Positions 1 to 13,324 of a DNA stretch of 64,000 nucleotides are shown piece by piece. This stretch comes from Takakia lepidozioides. Lineage: Eukaryota; Streptophyta; Takakiopsida; Takakiales; Takakiaceae. The notes under the pieces are model-generated. The model was not told the origin of the DNA. It made no database searches and saw only the letters and a list, made by a program, of their open reading frames with translations. Made by a program: the position numbers and the translations under genes. The stretch covers positions 25,112,001-25,176,000 of the forward strand of contig CM060734.1 in the NCBI GenBank assembly GCA_030704615.1. Reading direction: 5' to 3'. How positions within the stretch are numbered: the stretch's first letter is position 1; each line of letters begins with the position of its first letter.

Positions 1-190
1 GGAAACAAAGAAAGGCTCCCTGCTTAGTATGGCTGAATTGAATCGAGAGCTGACTCCATATTCCTCATGAGTAAGCTGACCAAGTTTGGCAAAAGGGGAA
101 CCCATGTGCTCAACCTGTGGGTTGATATTGAGGACAGTCTGAACTTTCTGATGCAGTGCAGTAGAAACTCCTCCAAGTAAGATAGCATCC
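1..190 (-). other. Unrecognised open frame at the left edge
   Basis: The minus strand is open for about 60 codons from about position 189 to the window edge, with a protein-like composition (for example VEHMGSPFAKLGQL and THEEYGVSSRFNSA). It does not match the next expected exon of PP2A, which should begin with residues like VESEIFCLHGG. I do not recognise it. It could be an exon of another gene, part of a transposon, or chance. Confidence 0.25.
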
Positions 191-404
191 TCTCAAGCCT
201 CTTATTAACGGGTTACTGCAGCTTTTACTTGATCAGCTCCAGGAGGATAGCTCAAGGCTTGAGCTAATGCCATCTACAAACTGAATTTCGCGACTGATCA
301 GCACCAGTAGCTTTGTCATTCCTCCCTTGTCATTCTCATTTTGCGATCCAAAGTGGGAGTGTTTCATGACCACCAGGCTATGGAAGTAGGGTCTATGGCC
401 TTGT

Positions 405-410
<6 letters not shown>

Positions 411-453
<43 letters not shown>
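411..453. repeat. CT/CA microsatellite
   Basis: A run of CT dinucleotides passes directly into CA dinucleotides. It lies just downstream of PP2A exon 7 on the minus strand, in what should be intron 7. Confidence 0.9.
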
Positions 454-497
454 ACATCCCAAAACAGAGGCTCAACGGCAATAGCAGGTATCTTTAC

Positions 498-3228
<2,731 letters not shown>

Positions 3229-3889
3229 GTCTCCCCGATCCCCGTGTCTTCTTCCTTACTATCGCAGGCTCCTTTCCTGAATGGTTCCTCTGTCTGCAAG
3301 GGATGGTAGGCTATAGGCAAGTCCCGTCCAGGACAGGCGGGCCCTATGAAGGTGCACAGATGCGATGCAGCAGCACAGCAACAGCAACACGCGCACGCAC
3401 GCGAGGAAGAAACTTGGCTTGGACTTGCATGCTCAGTCTCCTACCTCCCTGCCTATCTATATACCTCTCTTCCTATCTTATCATCCTACCTACCTATATA
3501 CTGTTGGATTGAAACTCGGATGAATGAGTAGATGATATATGGCATCGCATTTCTCTCACATCCATCCCTAATTCTGTTTTCCGATTAGAAATACCGGGGG
3601 TGCTATGACAAACATTTGTAACTAACGACAGCCGTTTCTAGGTAGGCACTTGTTGCATCGAGAGCCAGGGAAAGATTGAGGTTTGCAAACACAGCGATGG
3701 CAGGGGCATTGCACCTTTTGTTGTCACGTGCACTTGAATTTGTAAGCACCCCTTCAGTGTCTCCTTTCTACTCCGGTAGACCTAAGGGCACGCATAGTGT
3801 GAAATTATCTGCAGCTTCTTCAGACAATTGGGGAGTTGTTACACGAAGTGGACGTTTTGTAGAGGAAGGATAAAAAAGGAAAAAAAAAG
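3229..3889. other. Upstream region of PP2A, no gene seen
   Basis: This stretch is upstream of the PP2A start codon and should hold its 5' UTR and promoter. A pyrimidine-rich stretch with repeated CTACCTAC/CTATCT motifs lies near 3440-3500. I see no coding sequence I can support. Confidence 0.4.
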
Positions 3890-4560
3890 ATGGTTGAGGA
3901 GGCGACACCTATGAGGAGGGACGCCTACTCCACCACCAGCAAGAATTTGGGACACATTGCTTTGGAGTGTGCATTGGCAAAAATTTATTGTAGTATATGC
4001 AACATGACTAATCATAATACCGAGGAGTGTCGTTTCAACCTTCGAAATCGGAGAAATGATCGAGCGGGGCAAGTCAATGCTGCACAAGTGGAGGAGGAAG
4101 CCACCAAGGACATCCGCCAAGAAGGATAGGGCTACGGACAAGCCTACGGGCAAGGATATGGGCAAGGCTACGGCCAAGGTTATGGCCAAAACGATGGGTA
4201 TTACCGAGGACGCAGACGAGGTAGGGGCAGAGGCTGAGGCCGAGGACGGGGTAACCCCGGCGGCCCCAATGGTCCCTATCGAGTGACTTGTTTTTTCTGT
4301 GGAGAGGAAGGGCACTTTGTACGAGACTGCCCGATCAGGCAGAAGCTCGTACATGACCATAACGCCCAAACGGACACAGGAGTCAACATGGCAGTTCCGA
4401 AAGAGTCGGAAGCGTGCACACTGACCCGCAGTCAGAAGTAGAAAGGGAAGGGCATAATTGAGAAAGAACCGCAAGAGCCGCGACCGTCCAAGATGAAGAG
4501 GGCTCACTGGGCGGAAGAAGAGGAGTTAAGAAAGGAGATGGTGGAGTTGGTCCAGTCCGA
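3890..4560 (+). pseudogene. Gag C-terminal fragment with zinc knuckles and GYGQ repeats
   Basis: This is the nucleocapsid part of a Gypsy gag. In one frame it has a CCHC knuckle CSICNMTNHNTEEC at about 3991-4032, preceded by a half knuckle (GHIALEC) that has lost its first cysteines. An in-frame TAG at 4127-4129 follows, then five GYGQ-type repeats and an Arg/Gly tract that is broken by a TGA. A second intact knuckle, CFFCGEEGHFVRDC, lies near 4290-4331. The frame continues to about 4440. The two-knuckle arrangement resembles the T2 gag. The fragment stops near 4561, where minus-strand sequence of the E1 family begins. Confidence 0.75.
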
Positions 4561-5818
4561 ACAAGCTAGGCTGACCGTAGCTCAGGATGCAAGTCATAAC
4601 AATGGGCCTCTTCATGCCCATACTTGCTACAATGCCCACACTGTAGTTGTGTAGGTTGTGCCTGTGCCGGCCCTTTGCCTCTCTCCGGGCAATCTCTCTT
4701 AACATGGGTCCCCCATAATCCCAATATGTCACACCCGACTGTTGTTGGCCTGATAATGAAGGAAGTGACCTCTGCAATTGAGATCCTCTCTGTCCTTTCC
4801 TGGGCTTCGCCTGAGCCCCCTTGTAGCCTTGAGCACGTTGGGGTAGTGGTTGTTGTTGGCTAGGAGCCCCACTTTGTTGTGTCTCCTTACCAAACCCCAT
4901 CATGACCACTCGCTCCTCCACCATATTGAGCTCTATCCGCTCTGCCAGCAAAAACACGTTTGTTAAGGTGGGTTGGGCCACTTGTAGGAGAGTTGCATCC
5001 CGCACCCTTCTCCTCAGCTCCTTATCCAATATCCCATACTAGAATTGGACTGCTTGAGCTTCCGCAACCTCTTGGGTTACATTTATCAATCGTCTCATGC
5101 GCGTGTAAGCTTCCCTCAAACTCTTAGTAGGCTTGCGTTGGAACTCTTACAAGCTCCGCAATTTCTCCGTACTTATCCCCTGGTAGTTTCTCCTCAACTC
5201 CTCAAAAAACTCCACAACTGGGTTAAAGGCAAGCACGGGTGCTGGTGCTGCAGCAGAAGCTTAAATGGATTTCCCAGCTCCATCTTTACTTGTCCCACTA
5301 CTATTGCTTGTAGTTGGGGATGTTGGTGTAGCTGCTGGTGTCACCGCCCTTGTGCCTCTAGTGATGGAGACATAGTCAGGCGACCAATATTGTCGCCACT
5401 CCTCAATCTCCACCTCATTTCCCCGCCTAAACTCATGGTAGTCATCCATAGGCGGCCCTTCAAGATGCTGAAACAGCCCCTTCCACACCATAAAAGGCGT
5501 AAACAGTTGTGGATTGCGCATCTGCTGCAAATCACACCAACTATCAAACTCCTGTATGAAATCATCAAGCTTGATGGTGCCCACAGCTCCAGAGTACCGA
5601 CGTGGCCCCTTAGTAGCTCCATATATTTCCTCCATCGTATCCCACAACAATGGCACGGAAATGGCTTGCACCCTCGGCGAGAATCCTTCTGACTCCGAGT
5701 CTGAACCTTCCTCAGAAGACATTGAAGGTGAAGGTGGCCTAAACCGCACACCTCGTCTTGTATACCCACTAGTATCGCTGGTGCTCGTACCGGCACTCTC
5801 CTCAGCAACTGGTGGCAC
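4526..5818 (-). pseudogene. E1-family gag, truncated and frameshifted
   Basis: This is the capsid and nucleocapsid protein of an E1-type Gypsy element. The N-terminal part (5261-5818) matches the gag at 16.2-16.8 kb closely: both contain YGATKGPRRYSGAVGTI and QQMRNPQLFTPFM. The C-terminal part (4526-5029) matches it at RVRDATLLQ and VFLLAERIELNMVEERVV. The two parts are in different frames. The knuckle region is degraded (CWTC has become YWDY). No protease, methyltransferase or pol of this copy is present, so it is a 5'-only fragment. Confidence 0.85.
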
Positions 5819-6290
5819 CTCCGTGATGAAAACTCACACTCAAACCGACTATCAACTTGTCTCTAATCCCCTTTTCCACAAGGTAACCGGGTAGAGAACC
5901 TGTTGCGGCTTATGGTTTGGAATATTATGTTCCTAACCTGAACCTGCACCTACATCCACTGCATGCACTCCTATGGTCTGCTGGTCATCAACCCAACCTC
6001 ACCATAAAAGAAACAATGATGGTCTGCTGGTCATCAACCCAACCTCACCATAAGAGAAACAATGATGGTCTGTTGGTCATCACCCCAGCCTCACCACCGA
6101 CAGCACGCTCTAGGGTTGGCCGGCCACAATATTTTCGGCACAACCACCTATAAAAATAAACGCCCAAACCAAACTAGCATGGCGCACAGTCAAGCATGCA
6201 TGTGTGGGAGGAGGATCCAAACACAGGAAACTCAAACAACAACACACCTTAAATCAATCGATCTCTTTGCGGCTCCAATAAACCTGCAAG
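4561..6290 (-). mobile_element. 5' fragment of an E1-family Gypsy element (leader plus gag)
   Basis: Both the gag and the leader upstream of it are homologous to 15.85-17.5 kb in the opposite orientation. Shared leader stretches include TGCATGCTTGACTGTGCGCC and TGCTGTCGGTGGTGAGGCTG. At 4561 the fragment joins a plus-strand gag piece of another family, and above 6290 it joins T1 sequence. Neither border shows an LTR end that I can recognise, so the fragment is a product of rearrangement or deletion. Confidence 0.75.
5973..6104 (-). repeat. 46-bp leader repeat, three units
   Basis: Three tandem units start at 5973, 6019 and 6065, each containing ATGGTCTGCTGGTCATCAAC or a close variant. The same unit occurs twice, on the other strand, in the E1 leader near 16,005-16,080. 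The copy number therefore differs between family members. Confidence 0.8.
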
Positions 6291-6552
6291 ATGGCCAAGT
6301 CTCTATCCAAACTAGCTCTGCCTCCACTTACGGAAAAGCCTTGGCCTACAAGAATGATGGAAGACTATAGAGAAGGCAAGCTAAAGCAATATCTAACCCC
6401 AGAATGCTCTCATCCCATTACTCCATCTATCTTCACACTCACTCTTGCTCGAGCAATAGATAAGACTATCTCAACCCATTGACCTCGATGAGGACAAGTA
6501 CACACCCCAAAACTCCCTACAATGTTCCTAGGCCATGGTGTATTGGTCGCTT

Positions 6553-7455
6553 CTAGCCTCTTGCCCAATGCAGTGATCCACTCTCCTTTGGCAGTATGGC
6601 AATAATCCTTCCGGGCATCCACAACAATGTGTCCCATCCAGGAATCACTCCGTCCTCTGAATCGAGATATACCCGGTTAGGATTGCCCACCAACTCTGAA
6701 AAATCCCAATTTACAGGAAAATGCCATCGCTCAAAAAAATTCAGCCCCACCTGAGAAATATCTGCTAGGGTAGGTCGATTGATGTACAGGTCAACCATCC
6801 AGCTCGTTGTCAGAACCTCCTTCCATGATTTTGCCTTCAACCACCGCGCCAATCGATTCTTGATGGCCGTTAACGTCCAGACATAGGCAGCTCCGTGCAT
6901 ATCCTGTCCATCTGTCGCACGATACCTGCGATAGGCCATATCGATCATGGACTGAAATTTCTCCTCATCCAACACAAAAGCCATAAGTGGCTGCACCATC
7001 TCCAAATAGTTACTCAAATACTTCTCTTCAGGCAAAGTGAGTGTGCTGAGGAACGCACAAGATGGTTGACGATTCCATGTCCGATTGTCAATCTGGTATC
7101 CCCGATAAGTGTCCAATTGTTTCTCCAACTGTTGGTAGTACAGGAAACAACGGCTGGCAGGATCACCCACCGCAAAAAGAAATTTTTCCGGATTGGCTAC
7201 CTCCAAATCCCCTCTTATAGCCATTTTCATTGCCAAGTTCTCCAAATGGTGCAAACATAGGAATTCCCACTTCTCCTCAAAATCTATGGGCTCTTCTGCC
7301 CCATTGAGAACTGCTTTCAAAATATCACCATCGTACAAGTACCCCTGACTAAGGCTATCGGCATGACAGACATCCACCCAATACACAAGGATATGACTCC
7401 TTAGCAAAAATAGAGCCTGCACCGAAACGTCCCTCAAATGATCTAACTCCTCCAA
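6553..7455 (-). pseudogene. T1 accessory protein, C-terminal domain (300 residues)
   Basis: This is an uninterrupted 300-residue frame downstream of T1 integrase on the same strand. It is rich in aromatic and charged residues and has no membrane segment or known catalytic motif that I can see. It follows a coiled-coil frame (7443-7709) in the same order as the accessory polyprotein of T2. Sequence similarity to the T2 counterpart is too weak to claim by eye. I do not recognise the family. Confidence 0.5.
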
Positions 7456-7709
7456 TTGGGCATTTGCTGCATGAACTGCAAGGTCTCAAATTCTCCTTCT
7501 GCCATGGTCTTGTACTTATCAAATTCAGCCTCCAGCTTCACATATTGCGCCTCAGGGTCCACCATTGTAGGAGGTCGCTTCTCCAATTCAGCCTTTTGCT
7601 TCAGAGCCTCTGCCAATTGCTTTTCCAAATCCGCAATTCGAGCGTCTTTGTGTTGTGATCGCTCTGTCTGCATCGTAATAAGTGCATCTTTCTCTGTAAC
7701 AACTTTCAA
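7443..7709 (-). pseudogene. T1 accessory protein, coiled-coil segment
   Basis: This is a short frame with heptad-like composition (RIADLEKQLAEALKQKAELE), so a coiled coil is likely. It overlaps the start of the 300-residue frame by 13 bases in another phase, so a frameshift probably separates parts of one ancestral protein. Further frames at 7956-8258 and 8150-8449 may be more of the same protein. Confidence 0.5.
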
Positions 7710-8383
7710 ATGTTGGGCCTCTCGTGCCTTCCACTGTTATTTCAATTTCTGTACCTCCCTAGAATGTGCCTCTGTCTTTTTCTTCAACTCATCCCAGCCT
7801 ATTTGCAATTGCTGACTGTGCGATAGAGCTACGGTATGGCTGGCTCGCAAATCGACCAACTCCTTGTGCACATCTTCATTATCGATGGCCTCTGCTGCTA
7901 TCACTTGCAAACCAGCAACTAAACCAAGAAGTCTGGCTGAAAAATAAGGGTTAGTCTAGCTTGCTACATCATTGCCCTTCAATGGAACTATCACATTACC
8001 CGCATTGGTTGTCGCTATCGTTGTCGCTGCAACCTTCTCTCTAGCAACGCTACTTTCTGCTTTGTCTTTTGGTGCCGCATTGAGTTCCTCAGTAGGAGGT
8101 GGTACTACCAATTGATGGTTAAGAATCATAGACAGGTAGGTCGCAGACATCAAACTATTCGTCTTTCTAGCTCTCCTCTTGGCCAGCATCTCCTCATGGA
8201 TCTTCCCGCACAAGAACACTGCCCAATTGATTCGCAATCCCTGAAACGTTGCCACCATGGAATGGAATTCAAGTGAGTCTTAGCCACGTACGTGGCCACC
8301 TTCTTCAAAACCAATCGACCGACTACAAATTTCATCCATTCCATTAGATCGGGCCTCTTTTCCTTCTGAATCTTCCAACCACC

Positions 8384-8387
<4 letters not shown>

Positions 8388-8414
<27 letters not shown>
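8388..8414. repeat. GA microsatellite
   Basis: This is a run of GA dinucleotides inside the decayed T1 accessory region. Confidence 0.85.
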
Positions 8415-8419
<5 letters not shown>

Positions 8420-8574
8420 CCGGCCGAAGCCGGCGTAACTAAGAGCCACTTTGCCTCGCGGCTACTGCCCCCTTTCGGAGGTGGGCCCTATCCACCACTC
8501 AAAGTGTATGCAATAGCGCCCCTCGTGAAGTAATCATCTGGAGTAAAACTCGCATCTTTGAAGCCATCGACTTC

Positions 8575-8883
8575 CTACTCTGCTCCAGGCAATCGTAGAA
8601 CCTCTGTAATTGTCAACGCATCGACCACAATCTCCACTCCATTAACTATTCCGCTCCTCCTGAGATGATCATAAGAGCTATAGTACTGCATGACCACTGC
8701 CATGAGCGGTTTTGGCAAATCGTTAGACAAAATGAGGAAGTCAAATATCCCTGCATCCCTCCATTTCTTCTTGTGTTCTCCATCGCCCAAGAGTAAGGGA
8801 ATGTCACAAAGCTTCATCTTTGCCCCTATCATAGAAACTGCTAGAAACAATTTGCTATTCTTCGATCGCCCCATCGTGCTCAC
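8575..8883 (-). pseudogene. T1 accessory protein, N-terminal segment
   Basis: The frame ends with NGVEIVVDALTITEVLRLPG. This resembles the T2 accessory N-terminus (RGVDIEITPQYLQQLFDLPS) and, from memory, the 'x-FSxxxLNxFLGLP' signature in ORF1 proteins of plant Athila and Ogre-type elements. That suggests a shared retrotransposon domain of unknown role. The element is decayed and the start is uncertain. Confidence 0.45.
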
Positions 8884-9342
8884 ACGTATTGATACAACAA
8901 TCGCTCTTCCTCACAACCCTCACAACGCTTGTAAAACGCAAAGTTCTCACCTCATTTTGCTTACACTCTCAAGACACATGAGCAGAGAATGAAAATCGAA
9001 AAACGATGACAACTCAATGACAATAGCGGCCCCACTCCTATCCATTGAACAGGATGGCGTAAACCTAACAGCTGTCAATATCTGATACGATCACAGTTCC
9101 TAATTAATGCTACTAACTGTCTCTCATAACTGTCCTTTTCCGCCGGCTGAAACAAACGGCTCAACCTAACTTTCCATGATGACACTGTACTATTACCACT
9201 TCAAGAATGACCCCCCCCCCTCCCCCTCCCCGCCCGAAATAACCTAGATTCTGCCCACAGAATCGCTAGGTATAAATTAATTTGAGGCGATCGCCATTAA
9301 TATAAGTCGTCAATGGATCTCCATTAATTGTAGCTAATTGTA
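8884..9342. other. T1 spacer, no coding sequence recognised
   Basis: This lies between the T1 accessory frames and the inverted integrase piece. It contains a poly-C run near 9210. I see no ORF or LTR end that I can support. Confidence 0.4.
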
Positions 9343-9738
9343 TTGAGTACAACAGGCTTTATCCCATTTCAATTAGTTTATGGACAAGAGGCGATTTTGC
9401 CTATTGAATTAGAAATCCTTTCTTTGCATATAGCTATCGAGGACCGCCTCCAGGCGATACTGCTTCTCTATCGGCTCGTCTATTGCAATTGGTCAAGTTG
9501 GATGAACTTCGTCGACAAGCGTTACAGACAATTGAAGCTACCTAGTTTAGGCGAAAGGACTATTATGATAGTCGTCTTAAGTCCAAAACATTTAAGGCCC
9601 AATAGTTGGTGTTGCTCCATGACAGTCGATTCCAAAAATATCCAGGAAAATTGAAAATGTGATGGCTTGGTCCCTATCGCGTAGTGGAGGTTTTCCCCAA
9701 TGGCAGGCCCACAATGCTGAAAGTAATTTTGTATCTCA
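9343..9738 (+). pseudogene. Inverted integrase C-terminus of T1
   Basis: On the plus strand this reads as the end of a Gypsy integrase: STTGFIPFQLVYGQEAILPI, then further down WLGPYRVVEVFPNG (a GPY/F-type tail) after a frameshift. It starts where the minus-strand integrase ends: that protein breaks off after GSGTD at about 9738, and the missing continuation is found here in the opposite orientation. The simplest reading is a 0.4-kb inversion inside one element. Confidence 0.7.
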
Positions 9739-10564
9739 ATCAGTACCAGAACCTGAAATGGTCTTCGTCAAAATTCCACATAAAAGCCCATTAGTCTTAT
9801 GAGTCTGCCTATTAGCACGGGGATGATAGGGTGTAGTCTTACGGTGTTTAATCACATACTTAGTAGTTAATTGCTCAATGGTAGAGTTCAAGAAATGGGT
9901 ACCACGATCGCTCACAAGTTCTTGAGGACACCCAAAGCGGGAAATAATGTTCTCATATAAAAATTGGGCCACTACGTTGATCAGTACGAGTGGCCATCGC
10001 CTTAGCCCACTTAGTGACATACTCTGTTGCAACATGAATGTAACGTTTTTGACCATTGCGAGAAGCAGGAGCAATAGGGCCCACAAAATCAATCCCCCAC
10101 TTCTCAAAAGGAGCCTGCGCCAATATAGGGACCAATGGCATCGAACTGGATCGAACCGGGTTGCCCAATCGCTGACATGCATCGCAACGACGAACGTAGG
10201 CAAATGAATCCTTAAACAAGGTTGGCCACCAATAGCCCGATAGTAAAACCTTCCGTCCCGTTGCATCGCCTACAAAATGGCCACCGCATGCATCGGCATG
10301 ACATCCCTCGAGTATCATGGGAATCTCGGCTTCAAGAATGCATCGTCGCAATACTCCATCTTTCCCAAGTTTATATAATGTTTCACCAATAATCGTGTAA
10401 GGAGCAGTCTTCTCCACCAATTGACACTTTTGTTTATCAATATATCCCTCAGGAAATTGCTGCAATGAAGGATAATTAAAAACAAGGGCATATTCACCCG
10501 TCATCACATCAATCACAAAGAGAGCGGCATCAGGAAAAGAATCGTCAATCGGCTTTATCCCCAT
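9736..10564 (-). pseudogene. T1 integrase, decayed
   Basis: This integrates retroelement cDNA. It shows the zinc-binding region with CDACQRLG, the core start WGIDFVGPI, the second catalytic Asp in LVSDRGTHF, and YHPRANRQTHKTNGL, where the catalytic Glu would lie (the usual GQxE is altered to RQTH). The N-terminal motif GYWWPTLFKD is shared with T2, so T1 and T2 are the same broad lineage. A frameshift near 9950 splits the core, and the C-terminus is inverted at 9343-9738. Confidence 0.8.
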
Positions 10565-10582
10565 CTCTTTCGATAATCGGCT

Positions 10583-11646
10583 TTAATGATCAGCATTAGC
10601 ATGCTTGCGCCCAGGGCGTACCATGATTTTAAAAGTAAATTCCTGCAATAGAATAACCCATCGAGCCACCCTTCCGCTCGATTGAGGTTCATTAATGAGA
10701 TACTTTAATGCGTCATGATCAACATGAAAAACAAAGGGATAGCCCAATAAATAATGGCGATACTTTTGAACAAAATAAATCATGCCCAATCCTTATTGTT
10801 CAGTGGTAGTATAATTAATTTCTGCAGCAGCCAATTGTCGACTAGCAAAATAAATTGGATGATCAAAGGACTTTTCATCCTTTTGGCTTAAAACACTACC
10901 AATTGCATAAATTGAAGCATCTACATAAACTTGAAATTCTTTCCTCCAATCGGGTGAAATCAAGATGGGTGCCTTTATCAATCATCCCTTCAGCTCGTTA
11001 AAGAAGTATTGACATTCTCTCGTCCACTACGGTTCAACATCGTGTTTTAACAATTGCGTCAAGGGCAAAGCAATCTCAGCATATCGGTGAATAAAACGAC
11101 GATGGTATCCCACATGACCCAAAAAAACCCGTATCTCTGTCACAGTAGTGGGAGTATGTAATTGAACAATGATTTCCACCTTGGTAGGATCAGTCGATAT
11201 TCCTCGGATTGACAGGATATGGCCCAACAGCTTGCCCTTAGTGACCAAGAATTGACATTTCCCCGCATTTGAGGAGATTCCATAAGCCTAGCATTTTTGG
11301 AAACACAACTCCAACATCTCAGCATGAGTGGCTTTATCACTGTAAACACATAAATTGTCCAGAAAATCTCTATGAACAATCGCAAATAATCTTGAAATGT
11401 TGCAGTCATCACCCATTGAAAAGTAGCAGGGTCGTTACATAACCCAAATGGCATGATCTTATAGGCATACATGCCCCAATCGGAGGTTAAAGTAGTCTTA
11501 GCACGATCCTCCTCTGCAATTGTTGTTTGATTGTAACCTGAAAATCCACCGAGGAATGAATAGCACTCATGGCCAGCAACTGCATCCAGGATAGTATCGG
11601 TAAAATTTGGTCGTCTGGACAATTTCTCCTGTTGTTTACGATACAT
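10583..11646 (-). pseudogene. T1 reverse transcriptase and RNase H, decayed
   Basis: RT motifs include YSFLGGFSGYNQ and MPFGLCNDPATFQ. The catalytic region reads roughly FLDN instead of FLDD and is broken by a frameshift. The C-terminal RT and RNase H (11248 down to 10583) stay in a single frame interrupted by stops near 11027, 10980, 10793 and 10583. RNase H shows VYVDAS and HVDHDALKYL. The frame is preserved but stops have accumulated, so point substitutions outnumber indels here. Confidence 0.8.
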
Positions 11647-11830
11647 CTTCAGTGCTAGGACCTACTTTTCAAAGATCTGCGCCGTTGTTTCCGTTGCTGG
11701 GGCGTTTGTGGAGGGCATGGCTGTGACTTCCTGCTTTTGTTTTGTCCGAGCTTCAAGGGCTTGGTTCTTGTTCTGGGCATAATCTTCCTCTGCCCTTGTT
11801 AGCACCCTTTCTCCCTTGCTGTTTGGGTGA
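11647..11830 (-). pseudogene. Possible gag-like fragment fused to T1 RT
   Basis: The minus-strand frame upstream of RT reads LTRAEEDYAQNKNQALEART and then runs through a stop into RT. It is polar and probably helical. It looks like part of another retroelement protein, not the expected RT N-terminus, and it marks another junction in the mosaic. Identity is uncertain. Confidence 0.35.
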
Positions 11831-11937
11831 ATGCAGGAATGATTGGACCAAAATGCACGTTACCGGCACAATTTTAGATTACTGCAATTGATGGTGTCAT
11901 CAAATTTTTTTTAATTAACCAGCAAATATTACACTAG

Positions 11938-12280
11938 GACGTATCAGAGGGTACATTGAACACACTGGCCAAGTTTGAAAGCGAACGAAAATCATTTGGA
12001 TGGGCAACCATCCGTTGGCCCATTGAACGAATTTCGATTGATCTCATATTACTCTGGGGCCTCTTACATGGCACATTGAACATAGTGGCCAAGTCTCAAA
12101 GCGAACCAAAATCATTTTGATGGCCAACCATCCGTTGAGCCATCGAATGAATTTTCGATTGATCTGATATTAGTCCGGGACCTGTGAGAGGGTGTCTGGA
12201 ACGTGCTGGCAAAGTTTGGAAGCTAACAAAAATGATTTGGATGGGCAACCATCCGTTCACCCGTTGAATGTATTCTGTTG
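11938..12280. repeat. Tandem repeat, three units of about 121 bp
   Basis: Three imperfect units begin near 11938, 12059 and 12179. Each contains variants of TGGATGGGCAACCATCCGTT and AAAGCGAACGAAAATCATTT. The units have diverged by many substitutions, so the array is not recent. It ends exactly where the next dispersed repeat begins. Confidence 0.8.
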
Positions 12281-12282
12281 GG

Positions 12283-12586
12283 GCTGTCAAGTTAAATAAG
12301 CACAGTGTGAAAACAGCTAGAATAAAACTAGTTATTTGTATTTAACACTTGGATTTAGGTCAAGTGTTAAATCAGGTGTCAAGTTTAGTTTGACACCTGG
12401 TCCGTCTTATCTTCACGAGAGCGGCAGTCGCGCAGCTCATCTCTCTCGAGTTGAGCCTGCGCGACCGAGCTCCTTCATCGCTTCAGATCTGAGTGTGCTT
12501 ATGATGAGAGTGTAGGTTGTTGTGGGGTGGAGTCCCCATAGCTTGGGGTGCCCCTGGCTCGACTATTATCTTAAAGAGTGATGTTG
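12283..12586 (+). repeat. Dispersed 0.3-kb repeat 'B', copy 1
   Basis: It is nearly identical (about three differences by eye) to 23823-24119. It starts at GCTGTCAAGTTAAATAAGCA and ends at ATCTTAAAGAGTGA. It contains self-complementary stretches such as GTGTCAAG/CTTGACAC-type pairs and GCGCGACTGCC-like arms. It could be the 5' LTR of E1 (copy 2 lies at the E1 3' end) or an independent small non-autonomous element. No clear target duplication was found. Confidence 0.7.
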
Positions 12587-13324
12587 TTGGATTCATGTTG
12601 TTTTCTTGTGTAAACAGTGTGTTTTTCTAGTTTTCTTATCACTCGAGAGAGATGATGCTACCTAGTTTTTAGTGCTAAGCTAGATACAATGTTTTTCTTA
12701 GCACTATTATAATATACATCTTGGGGCACATCTGGCCCTGCTGTTGCCATGGGCTGTGCGCGCAAATCTAGTTGTCGTCTCTGCTCGTGAGTTTTTAAAA
12801 AAAAAAACAAGAGGTGTGGAGGTTGGAGACTTTGATAGTTGGCCACAAGGTCTTGGTGATGGAGTCTTGCAGTGACCACTGAACTATCTGCCTGCGCGAT
12901 GGCGTGATGGGCCCATGGGAGGTGGCCAACATTAGCCATTTCTCTCATATCTGGGATAATGAGACACTGCTTTCTTCATCTGAAGCTACTCCTGCTCTCT
13001 CCCGGCGAAGGGCCCGCGCTGGCTGGGATTTGGTGACCAGCGATATTCCGCCAGCATGAGTGGGACTGGCTTCCATTCCATGCAATATTAGGTCTCTCCC
13101 GGCTTAAGTTAGTTCCATTTGCAGGGCAGCAAGTCTGCATTGTTTGCTGTCTCTCGCAATGGCCATTGCTGCAGGGTTGGAAGTTCAATGCACCAGTTAC
13201 CTTCGCCAATGTGAACGCATTTGACTTCCGGTCACAATGAAGGAGACGAACTTCTGAGGAATGCTGATGTCGCTGAGATTCTGCACCGGACCACTTTCCC
13301 TCGTTCAGTCAAGCTTTCGGGAAC
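12587..13324. other. No gene recognised
   Basis: This lies between repeat B and the helicase fragment. Several short frames exist but none looks like a known protein. Confidence 0.35.

Noticed and set aside
1-310. PP2A exon 8
   Set aside because: No frame on the minus strand gives the expected residues after LTAL (such as ESEIFCLHGGLSP).
3839-4507. 222-residue frame on the minus strand, partly hydrophobic
   Set aside because: It is antisense to a zinc-knuckle gag tail with GYGQ repeats, which explains its Ala/Val/Leu-rich composition.
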